From positions 17,565,606 through 17,629,605 of the forward strand of contig NC_051451.1 in the NCBI RefSeq assembly GCF_001649575.2: a DNA stretch of 64,000 bases, read 5' to 3'. Made by a program: the position numbers and the translations under genes. Each line of letters opens with the position of its first letter. Within the stretch, counting starts at the first letter, position 1. The notes below the pieces were generated by a model. That model saw nothing but the letters and a program-made list of their open reading frames with translations. It searched no databases and had not been told where the DNA came from. The DNA is from Kryptolebias marmoratus (taxonomy: Eukaryota; Chordata; Actinopteri; Cyprinodontiformes; Rivulidae). Of this stretch, positions 13,001-21,909 are shown piece by piece.

Positions 13001-16000
13001 GCACAGAACCCATAAGATTGAATTAAGGCACACACACACACACACACACACTACAAGAGGAGAGCTTCCTTTTTTTAACCTGGAATCAAACCAAAATTGC
13101 ATTAGTGGGGAGAGAAGCAAAGTCGAGCGGAATATTAATTTAACTTTTCCCTTTTTTTTCCTTTTAGTAATCTATAGAAAATAAATAAATTAATTTATCC
13201 CTGCGCATTATTTCTTGTAATCCCACATCACCTATTTAAAACGAGGAATAATGAGCAAAAAGCATTACATCCTTTGTCATAAAAAGCCACATTGCGTACT
13301 GCGTCCATTTAACCAAAAAAAAGCAAAAAAAAAAAAAGCATTAGCATTCACATTGACTGCAGCCATTTTGGCGGTAAGTCAGTCTTTACCAGGCTGCTGT
13401 TGGCCAACTGGTGTCTCCACTGACGTTCTCTGCCTAAATGAAGTGTGTCGAGGGAGAGAAGGTGGGGGGGGGACGTCAAGAAAATAAAATGAGTTAGTGG
13501 AGCAAATCAATGCATTTCCATTAGCCAGTGGGCACACAAGCATGTGTAAACACAAACACCGTCCCAGATGCATGAACTCGCCATTAAGACTAATAGCTGC
13601 TGGGTTAATGTAGATGCAGGCGAACGCCATTTAACTCCGCGCGAAGTGCAAAAATTACGTGCTGGAACTGTCTGGAAACTTAATTTTTGTCATGCCTGAT
13701 TATGGCTTTTGTTCAAAGTCGATCACTGCATTGTGTTGCTTTTAAGACTTTAACAGCGAAATGTGTGAAGCAGCACATTTCAGCTTGCTCCGATCCAGAC
13801 AAACTGTGAATGTTCGCGGCTCCTGGTGGGCACACGGATTCAGAGATATGATCTAATGTTTATTTATTTATTTATTTGGTCCTTCAAAAACTCAGAATAA
13901 GGCAATTCGACTGATTGATTGAAACAAATGTTGCTCTTGTGCAGAAACACCTGTCTTGCACCCAACATCAGCGGTTCATAGTTTATCAAAAGGTTCAGCT
14001 CATTCAGGAGGTCGGTGCTTTTGTTTTTTCAGGATATTTAATTTTATTTACATTTTTTTTCCCCAAAAGAACTGCATTGAGACCTCTTCAATTCCTTCAA
14101 AAACATTGCTCCTTTTGAAAATTACTTCATCGTACTCCTTCTATTTCTGTCTTCTTACGCTTTCAGCCTTCAGCTCGCCTTTTGCTACCTTTTTAACTGA
14201 CAAATTACAGGAATCACAAAATAACACCTATCAAGGCTCCCCAGTTTGTCTGCGTGGAAATGTTTTGCATAAATCATTTGTAAAAGCTGTCACTGAGCCC
14301 GCTTGAAAGGGAAAAGCAGAAAGCACCAAGTGGTGGAACCAGGCCAGCCGCATCTCGATTTACGCCCTCTCTAATCCTGACTGTGGAGGAGATATACGTG
14401 GCCCGAAAGAGCCGCAGCATCTGCGTGAAATGTGTTTGATTAAATCTGCTCGTGAGACACACCAGATATTTTATGTTCCTATAAAATCCCTGTGTTTATG
14501 AGCCCAAGTGGGCTGTGATTTCAGTTCCAACTTTGCATCTTTAAACACTAGAAGGTATGAATTGTGGGGGTTTTCCGCCGCTGAAGGTGATAAAACGATA
14601 CTTGACTGAGAGCCGCAGTGATGTTCGCCGTTTCCTCTTTTTACGCCCCACTCTGCAGGTCTCTGTCCATCTGAAGGAGGGCACAGACGGTCTGGCCGCC
14701 TTGAAGAACAAGCCTCAGCTCCACAGCCTCGTGGCCAAGCAGCTTTGTCAGAACATCTCCGGCAAGAACACCATCATCTTCACCGGACCGTCCATCACGA
14801 GCCTCGGCCTCTTCTCTGAATTCAGCAAACAAGGTGCTGAACATAAACATGCTGTCGCAGCTGACAGTGATCAGTCACCACCATGCTGCAGCGCCTGTCT
14901 TTTCGTCCACTTTCGCTTTCTGCTTTGAGGCACAGATAGTAATCTCCTCATCTTATCTCCCCCGCTTTCTTTCGATTTTTAGTTATTTTTAATGGTGGTT
15001 TGATGATAGTTTCCTCATGCAAAACAGCACAGAGATGATGGTATTTTCTTCTATTTCAGTGTCAGATAAGACTACACAGCATACAGCTAGAATGCTTTTT
15101 TTTTTTTCTAGCTTTTGTCTTTTCATCTCGGATAAACTACTTTTTGACTGCAAAGTGAAACCAAGTATTTTTTTTCTAACTTTTAGGTCAAGAAATGCAA
15201 TTTCTTTTCTCCATTTCTCAGTCCAAACCAGCGGTTTAAGCAGGGCCATTTTCTGAAGAGTTTTTTCCAAAACAGTAAAAAAAATTATTTCACCTGATTA
15301 TTCTGCATCTCAACACCAGCCACTCTTTTGCTGAAGGAGTTTATCCTCACCTCACCATTATTAGAACCTTTAAGCTCTGAATATCATCGCGAAAACCTTG
15401 TTTTAATATGAAAACATAAGCATATGTTGTGAAGGGAAGTTTAATTTTTCTGTCTGCCAAGTCCAAGAACCCAGCAGCACCACACAGGCTTCATACCTTG
15501 AGGATAAGGAGGTGTTTTTTCTTTTTTCTTTTTAAATTAGTATCTGGAAGCTGGCAATGATCTGAGCCGAATTAGTTGCTGGAGAGTAGAAGATTGGAAA
15601 CGGAGAAAGAAAATGGCCGCGTCTGACCTGGATTGATGCTGGAATCAGATAGAAAAGCCAACCAAGGCAGGACACTTTGTACAGAGGAGCTGGGCTCACA
15701 GAACCGAGTCCTAAATTACTTTTTTTCTTTTTTTTTTGTGATAGAGAACTAAAAGTGAGTACATCTTTGAGCGTCAGTAGTGACAATAGCTGCTTCACCT
15801 TTGCAAAAATCCTAAGGAAAGAAGCTTTTATGCGTCCTTTATCAAAGGAACCAGCCTTTATGAATAAAAACTGATTATTCCATCTCAAAATGCTTTGTGG
15901 CTGCATCTTTCCCAGTGATGCTCAGTCTTATTATTTCAAATTAATGCTTAGGTTTTGTGGCTTTATCTTTACTTGTTTAAAATGATACACTCTCTTAATG

Positions 16001-19000
16001 GAGAAATATTTTATTTTGAATCATATTTTACTAGTCTGACACATAAATTCTCCATTAAACAACACAGTAATGGATTAGTTAAGTAATGTAAATGCTGCAG
16101 ACCCACACCACAGTGAAGAAGGCAATCTGATTCTTTTTTTCAAATCATCTCTCTTCGCATTCTGGGTTTTTTTTTTTTCTTTTACTAAACTAAACTAGAA
16201 ACTTCACAGGAGCTTCTGTAAAAAAAAAAAGCCAGAGATTTAAAAAAGGAAAAAAATCATTATTTTGCTTTTCTGATTAATTAAAACTATCAAACCCTCT
16301 TGACTCCTGGAAGAGCAGACATGTGAAGACATTGTTCAACAAATTTCTTTCTAGCAGAGATAATTAGCCGAGTTAATCACCCTGCATTATTCTCGCTGAT
16401 GACTGTGGAGGCACGCTGATTAATCACGAAGAGGGAACAAATCAGCTCCGGCACGTGACTGTTTTGGGAAGTAAAATGAAGGAAGAGATGGAATCATGAC
16501 AACGTTGAGAAATAAATGAAAACAAGTTTTCTGTTCATTTTTGTCCAAACAAGAGAAACTAAATTGTTGATGGGTGTACAAAATGAATAAATAAATAAAA
16601 GTGTCCAAAGAGGTTTAGCTTATAAACAGAATTTTGTTTTTGTCAAATCTGAAGTGAAAAACTGGCCAGGAAAAAAAATTAAAAAATGTACCCAGTTATT
16701 AAATCAGTTGGTAGTTATTTTTCAGGTAATGAAGCGATCAGGTCTTCCACTGACAGATGTCTGATTATCTGAACGTTTGTCCCTTTGTCCCTCTCCAGAC
16801 ATCTTCTGCTGTGGTTTGCTGAGCACCCGCAAGAGCGACTGCACGGGCTTGCCACAGAGCATGCTGGTCTGCAGCTCCACGCCGGCGCAGCGGGGCCAGT
16901 CCCGCGTGATGATGAAAGGCAGCATGTCCCTGATCAGCTGGTACAACAAGGGACACTTCAGGTTCCTCACCAACGCTTACTCCCCAACAAAACAAGGTGC
17001 AAAGACACTCCCCCAGGCAGATTTAGCCTTTATACTAAATGTAACAAAAGTGTAGAGTTGTAGATGTATACTTTGTACCCGTGCAATATGCATCATTGGA
17101 TAAAAGGTAAAAAACAAAGACTTTACATTGCCTTCTATATTAGCAAAAATTCTCATTTAAAAAAGGCTTTACTGTGATTTTTTTTTTAGATTAAACTTTA
17201 CCATCGGGAGAACCATCAGGTGTTCCTGTCAGGGAGAATCGATGAGAGCTTCTAATCCTCAGTAATCCGTTTTCAGGAGAGAGGACAGGATCGTGATACT
17301 GTAAACTCATCTTTGTTCCCCCTAATCCACTCTTGACGAAACGTTTTTGTTTGGTTTTTAAACCCGCTCATCTGCTGCAGTGGTGCGTCTGTGCTTTAGG
17401 ACAGAGGAGCGAGGAGCTGAGGGCCCAGATCAGTTCATTTGTCGCCATTTTCTTTGGTGAGCAGGATATCCTGTTCAATCTGAGCGTGACGAACAAAACT
17501 TCTTCCAACCCTGAGCGTTTCGCTTTAGAACAGCATATAATGAAAATGTCGCAAAATTATTTAGATTATTAAAGACCTAGCGTTCTTTGAAGGAATGCAT
17601 ATCACCTGTCACCATTTATACTAGAGTTTTAGAATTTCTTGTGTTAAGAAATGACAAAGTTGTTGCCATTTTGGTCAAACCAGGGGTGTAAATTGATCAA
17701 CACACGCCACTGTGGCGGGTTGGCAATTGTCCTCTTGACATATAGGGGGCAGCAATGTGCTCGAGTTGCTGCTGTTACATCGAGCCGCGTTCCCCCATCA
17801 GATACGGTTCCCCCTGCGTCTCTGTGCCGTGTACGCGGCAAAAAGCACGCGTTCATGTTCAACGCTCGTTACCGCCGCGCTGTGCTCGCGCTGCAAGGGA
17901 ATTACGGAGACCGTGAAAGGTCAAACAACTTGTTTTGGTGAAGTTAACCCACTGTTTTGCTAGCGTGATAGACAGACAGACTCTGTTATGGACAATGTAG
18001 ACAAAGTGTGGACAAAAACAATTAATAATTAAAATAAATAATGACTTATCTATTAACAGAATTGTTTAGAGGGGCAAATATTTCTCATTAAAAAAACATA
18101 ATTCTTTTAGGAATTAAATGTGCTAATAATATCATAATACAGAGGAATAAACACAGTTNNNNNNNNNNNNNNNNNNNNNNNNNNNNNNNNNNNNNNNNNN
18201 NNNNNNNNNNNNNNNNNNNNNNNNNNNNNNNNNNNNNNNNNNNNNNNNNNNNNNNNNNNNNNNNNNNNNNNNNNNNNNNNNNNNNNNNNNNNNNNNNNNN
18301 NNNNNNNNNNNNNNNNNNNNNNNNNNNNNNNNNNNNNNNNNNNNNNNNNNNNNNNNNNNNNNNNNNNNNNNNNNNNNNNNNNNNNNNNNNNNNNNNNNNN
18401 NNNNNNNNNNNNNNNNNNNNNNNNNNNNNNNNNNNNNNNNNNNNNNNNNNNNNNNNNNNNNNNNNNNNNNNNNNNNNNNNNNNNNNNNNNNNNNNNNNNN
18501 NNNNNNNNNNNNNNNNNNNNNNNNNNNNNNNNNNNNNNNNNNNNNNNNNNNNNNNNNNNNNNNNNNNNNNNNNNNNNNNNNNNNNNNNNNNNNNNNNNNN
18601 NNNNCCAGCCACTATGGCTGGTGGACAAAATTTTTAATTTCCACCCCTGGGTCAAACATTAAAAAATAGGGACATATTGTGCTCAGATTGGGTTGTGAAT
18701 GACTCTCAGCTACAACAACATCAAATTTTAGCTCAGTATCTGCAAAACAGATCGAATTATAGCCATTTTTGTGTCTTCTAAGGTTAGTTGTCTATGGCAG
18801 ACATCTTAAATTGTATTGGCTCCAAAAACTAATCAGGTGTAGATTTATATCCAATGATTACTTCCTGAAAGTATCAATACAGTCCGTCCGGTGGTTTGTG
18901 AGATATTTTGCTAACAGACGAACAGGGTTGACTTCAGCAAAGATCCTGCACAGTTCGTAGCACCTGTAGTACGTGTTGTGAATGAGTCTCAGCTACACTC

Positions 19001-19546
19001 ACACCGAATCGTAGCACAACGTCTGTACAGCTGACTGAATTTACAGCTCGGATCTTGAGTTTCCTATCGCTCTCCGTGTGTTTGTGGCAGGTATAATCAT
19101 TAAGAGGAAAAGTGGAGAAATCCCGTGTCCCTTGGCTGTTGAGGCGTTTGCCGCACACCTCAGCTACATCTGCAAATACGACGACAAGTACAGCAAGTAT
19201 GCGCCACATCAAAAATCACGACCTCACAACCGCGAAAAGAGGATTTTTTTTTTTTTTAGGCTCCGTGTATTTCGATCTTTTTAAAACCTTAAAGTTGAAA
19301 CTGTGCAGTAAGCAGCCGTTTGTTTATTTTTATCGTTTATTTTCTCCCAGGTATTTCATCTTCCATAAGCCCAACAAGACCTGGCAGCAGGTGTTCTGGT
19401 TGAGCATCAGCATCGCCATCAACAACGCGTACATCCTCTACAAGATGTCCGACGTCTACACGGTGAAGCGCTACAGCCGAGCGCAGTTCGGAGAGAGACT
19501 GGTCCGAGAGCTGCTGGATCTAGACGACTGCTCCCCCACACAGTGA
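3645..19546 (+). CDS. pgbd5: PGBD5, piggyBac transposable element-derived protein 5 (seven coding exons)
   Basis: Coding exons join 3645-4014, 8072-8502, 10759-10893, 14659-14833, 16799-16996, 19091-19196 and 19351-19546: 1611 nt, 536 aa plus stop, against 524 aa for human PGBD5. All introns are GT-AG and phases agree throughout (1,0,0,1,1,2). PGBD5 is a vertebrate domesticated piggyBac transposase, mainly expressed in brain in mammals. Human PGBD5 has been reported to mobilise piggyBac-like DNA and promote rearrangements, but this is disputed. The N terminus has the conserved [15 protein letters not shown] and NPFYSTS segments, then a Gln/His run (exon 1). The transposase-like domain spans roughly residues 135-500, with [69 protein letters not shown] and NKTWQQVFW. 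The frame is intact, so this is a functional gene and not a mobile copy: there are no piggyBac terminal repeats and it is split by introns. Confidence 0.97.
3942..4380 (+). repeat. Right (source) arm of the 439-bp inverted duplication
   Basis: This is the in-gene copy of the sequence found inverted at 2227-2665. It covers the end of exon 1 (3942-4014), the splice donor and the first 366 bp of intron 1. Because it carries conserved coding sequence in the correct context, it is the original and the upstream arm is the copy. A 1276-bp spacer holding the promoter separates the arms. Confidence 0.95.
4381..8071 (+). other. pgbd5 intron 1, remainder
   Basis: Intron 1 runs 4015-8071 (4057 bp). Beyond the duplicated arm it is ordinary AT-rich intronic sequence with short homopolymers. 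A 135-codon minus-strand frame at 6818-7225 has no recognisable protein and is taken as chance. The acceptor is TTGTCCAG|GCCCCA. Confidence 0.6.
8072..8502 (+). CDS. pgbd5: pgbd5 coding exon 2
   Basis: Largest coding exon, residues 124-267, ending in phase 0 at ...RPSQTQ with donor CACAG|GTGGGC. It starts the conserved transposase-like region with [59 protein letters not shown] and [10 protein letters not shown], which are near-identical to mammalian PGBD5. High GC at third positions contrasts with the flanking introns. Confidence 0.97.
8503..10758 (+). other. pgbd5 intron 2
   Basis: Intronic, 2256 bp. AT-rich with scattered poly-T runs. No transposon, RNA gene or second coding region recognised. 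Confidence 0.6.
10759..10893 (+). CDS. pgbd5: pgbd5 coding exon 3
   Basis: Forty-five codons (residues 268-312), phase 0 at both ends, acceptor TTTGCAG|GTCCTT and donor TGTCAG|GTAGAT. Encodes [14 protein letters not shown], the basic run [14 protein letters not shown] and [11 protein letters not shown]. The KRKKRK-like cluster is conserved in PGBD5 and could act in DNA binding or nuclear import (inference). Confidence 0.96.
10894..14658 (+). other. pgbd5 intron 3 with microsatellites
   Basis: Intronic, 3765 bp. Contains a short (AC)n at 12053-12066, a self-complementary (ATT)n(AAT)n tract at 12105-12144, (CA)n at 13029-13051 and a (TTTA)n tract at about 13857-13877. No gene or recognisable transposon. 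Confidence 0.6.
14659..14833 (+). CDS. pgbd5: pgbd5 coding exon 4
   Basis: Residues 313-370 plus one base. Acceptor CTCTGCAG|GTCTCT, donor AAACAAG|GTGCTG. Encodes [20 protein letters not shown], then [18 protein letters not shown], the most invariant block of the family here. Confidence 0.96.
14834..16798 (+). other. pgbd5 intron 4
   Basis: Intronic, 1965 bp. AT-rich, with poly-T and poly-A runs. Nothing recognisable beyond the splice sites. Confidence 0.6.
16799..16996 (+). CDS. pgbd5: pgbd5 coding exon 5
   Basis: 198 nt, phase 1 at both ends (residues 371-436). Acceptor CTCTCCAG|ACATCT, donor AAACAAG|GTGCAA. Encodes [18 protein letters not shown], then [18 protein letters not shown] and LTNAYSP. 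The junction with exon 4 gives Gln-Asp-Ile where human has Gln-Gly-Ile. Confidence 0.96.
17567..17680 (+). repeat. Dispersed hairpin-ended repeat, first part (interrupted copy)
   Basis: Starts with the family's terminal signature ATTAAAGACCTAGCG and the hairpin region TTCTTTGAAGGAA, followed by ATGCATATCACC and a segment ending in TTTGGTCAAAC. The copy is cut at 17680 by a hAT-like insertion and resumes at 18650. It lies in pgbd5 intron 5. Confidence 0.8.
17681..18649 (+). mobile_element. hAT-like DNA transposon (internal assembly gap)
   Basis: The left end reads CAGGGGTGTAAATT and the right end, read in reverse complement, CAGGGGTGGAAATT, so the termini are inverted repeats. They are flanked by a perfect 8-bp direct duplication GGTCAAAC (17673-17680 and 18650-18657). 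CAGGG-type ends with 8-bp target duplications are the mark of the hAT superfamily. Each end also has a small subterminal palindrome (about 17704-17721 and 18605-18622). Only about 520 bp of the element are sequenced because a gap covers 18159-18604; no transposase frame is visible, so it may be non-autonomous or have lost its middle to the gap. Confidence 0.88.
18159..18604. other. Assembly gap (446 N)
   Basis: A run of N inside the hAT-like element in pgbd5 intron 5. Apparent long reading frames across it are artefacts. The true length of the missing sequence is unknown. Confidence 1.
18650..19050 (+). repeat. Dispersed hairpin-ended repeat, second part, abutting exon 6
   Basis: Continues the copy split by the hAT-like element: TGAATGACTCTCAGCTAC, a block around AATTATAGCCATTTTTGTGT, the module end GAGATATTTTGCTAACAGAC (18899-18918), then the start of a second module. 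It fades out near 19050, only about 40 bp before the exon 6 splice acceptor, so the repeat probably supplies part of the branch-point region (inference). Confidence 0.8.
19091..19196 (+). CDS. pgbd5: pgbd5 coding exon 6
   Basis: 106 nt encoding [35 protein letters not shown] and two bases of the next Lys codon. Acceptor GTGGCAG|GTATAA, donor AGCAA|GTATGC. Only 154 bp of intron follow before exon 7. Confidence 0.96.
19351..19546 (+). CDS. pgbd5: pgbd5 coding exon 7 with stop
   Basis: Acceptor TCTCCCAG|GTATTT completes the Lys codon and gives [18 protein letters not shown], a hydrophobic helix-like run [19 protein letters not shown], and the C terminus [13 protein letters not shown] with TGA at 19544-19546. 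The end matches the length and sequence of known PGBD5 closely. Confidence 0.97.
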
Positions 19547-19609
19547 GACAGAAGAGGAGGAGGATTATGAAGACGAAAGGAGTTCACTGAAATATAAATA
19601 TATATATAA

Positions 19610-19656
<47 letters not shown>

Positions 19657-20196
19657 CCACAGACACACAGTCCTCCATGCATTCATTTACACTTGGTCGT
19701 ACAGACTCGTCAGTCTGTATCAGTGTGAGAAAACCAAATCAGTGCCAAGCTCTTATCTGTTTCCCTGTAGTTGGGTTCCTTTTTTTTTTTTTTCCTGTAA
19801 ATAATCACTAACACAAAAACTGCACACCACACGGTAATATTAACGACACTGATTTGCTAAGAATTTATCAGCAGAAGCAGGGATGAAGAAGGGATTGAGA
19901 AAACGATTTCACTCCGAAACGATGTCGGCTTGTCGTGTACGAAAGAGTGAAATTGTCACAAGTGAGCCTGAATGATTCCCTTGGGCGAGTATTTGAATCC
20001 ATTAGGCTAAAAAGGCTGCAAGGAGCTCACTATTTATACTCTGAAAAAAGCAAATACGTAAAAATCAGAGTAAACTGGACACTGCATGCATCAAGAATCT
20101 GGATCGTGATGTTCTGTTGTTTAGTGTGAAGATGATTTCTGATCCAGGTGAGCTTTGTGTGTGTTTATTAAGTGGAACTGCCATTTATGTGTGTGC

Positions 20197-20240
<44 letters not shown>

Positions 20241-21100
20241 CTTTGAGCCTGAGGATGTAAATGTGTGGCACTCGTGACCCAAAATGTGTTGTGTTGTTTG
20301 CACACTGTGTTTGCTTTACTGGACGGCCGTCAGCGAAGGTGAAGCCACACGCAGCAGGGCGTTAAAAATCAAAAGGTCCCTCGCAGCTTTTTTTACAGCC
20401 ATTAAAAGAAAGAACACAAAAATTAAAGTCGGAACTTTTAGGTTTTATTTTTTTAGAATTTATCTCATTAAAGACAAGGTTTGAATGTTTCCCAGCTTCA
20501 CACAAATGATGAAACTAGAATTTCCCAAGGGAATGCATATCACCCACCTGGCATGCCATCGCTTTAAATAAAGATCTCGAGTGATGTGTTGGTTGGCTGT
20601 GGCAGCCATCTTGAACAGCTTTGACTCCAGACGTTAACTAGCCGTAAACGTACATTTAATGATTACTTTCTGAGAGTTTCATTAAAAACCCATTCAGTGC
20701 TACATGGGATGTTCTGCCAACAAACAGACAAGTATAGACAGGGAATTACATGATCACCCGCCTTTCATGGCAGCCAATAATTATTGTTTTTTTTGTGCCA
20801 GCTTTGGCATAAAACTCGGCGCCCGTGTAAAATGACATCACTCTTGAAAGAATTGACATGAGGAACTGGGCGTTTAGCTCGGTTCACATCACGCTTCAGC
20901 AGCACTTTTTTATTTCACTAAAAGATAAATCATTTCCTCTTTTTTTAATTTTTTTTTATTTATTGCAGTAAAATGTACTTGCCGGGCGGTGAGCTCAGCC
21001 TCGGCCACTGAACGGAGATTTGTTTGCGTGTTAATGTTTAGCCAGATTTACTGTGCGTCCAAGGAATAAAAATGAATCACTGGTGGCTTTTATTCTGAAA
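19547..21100 (+). other. pgbd5: Probable pgbd5 3' UTR and downstream sequence
   Basis: Immediately after the stop comes a strongly self-complementary AT tract (19592-19652). A (GT)n microsatellite occupies 20199-20239. A copy of the dispersed repeat lies at 20519-20745 and supplies an AATAAA (20567-20572); another AATAAA at 21065-21070 is followed by GT-rich sequence and is the better poly(A) signal candidate. Neither is proven. Confidence 0.4.
20519..20745 (+). repeat. Dispersed hairpin-ended repeat, internally deleted copy
   Basis: Contains the family landmarks GGGAATGCATATCACCCACC, GCAGCCATCTTGAA, GATTACTTTCTGAGAGTTTC and a decayed CCAACAAACAGACAAG end. The hairpin is decayed (CCCAAGGG core) and much of the middle is missing. 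Confidence 0.75.
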
Positions 21101-21501
21101 ATAAATCTCAACGGCAACAGAAAGATGGGAGAATTGCGTTAGCGCTGGAGTGAATTAACGAAATTCTTTTCAGACGTGACACGAGGAGGCTTGTTTCACA
21201 TCCTGTAAGTGGCATTTGCTCACAATCAGAGCGTTTAAAAATATATATATATTACTTGCGTGTAGGCTTGTTTCTTCTTTCCCGAGCTTTAATAACTACC
21301 ATACTGCTGTCTGTGGCTCACAGAAGGGCTCCCCTGTCCTTTGCTTCAATGGTGATCACGTGCTGGAATTTGTCATGAAGACCTTCCGTGAAAAGTTTAG
21401 GCGTGTGCTCGTTATGTCAGCATGGCTCGACGTGTGGCGACTTCTTCCAGTGACACGTTGAACGGTTCACAGGCCAGACTCGAGCACTCCGCCCCCCCCC
21501 C

Positions 21502-21909
21502 NNNNNNNNNNNNNNNNNNNNNNNNNNNNNNNNNNNNNNNNNNNNNNNNNNNNNNNNNNNNNNNNNNNNNNNNNNNNNNNNNNNNNNNNNNNNNNNNNNN
21601 NNNNNNNNNNNNNNNNNNNNNNNNNNNNNNNNNNNNNNNNNNNNNNNNNNNNNNNNNNNNNNNNNNNNNNNNNNNNNNNNNNNNNNNNNNNNNNNNNNNN
21701 NNNNNNNNNNNNNNNNNNNNNNNNNNNNNNNNNNNNNNNNNNNNNNNNNNNNNNNNNNNNNNNNNNNNNNNNNNNNNNNNNNNNNNNNNNNNNNNNNNNN
21801 NNNNNNNNNNNNNNNNNNNNNNNNNNNNNNNNNNNNNNNNNNNNNNNNNNNNNNNNNNNNNNNNNNNNNNNNNNNNNNNNNNNNNNNNNNNNNNNNNNNN
21901 NNNNNNNNN
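21502..21909. other. Assembly gap (408 N)
   Basis: N-run flanked by poly-C on the left and a poly-A run on the right, the kind of homopolymer context that breaks assemblies. Reading frames crossing it are not real. Confidence 1.

Noticed and set aside
18088..18655. Long reading frames through N-runs (also at 21412-22036 and 39902-40553).
   Set aside because: They consist of unknown residues across assembly gaps and carry no information.
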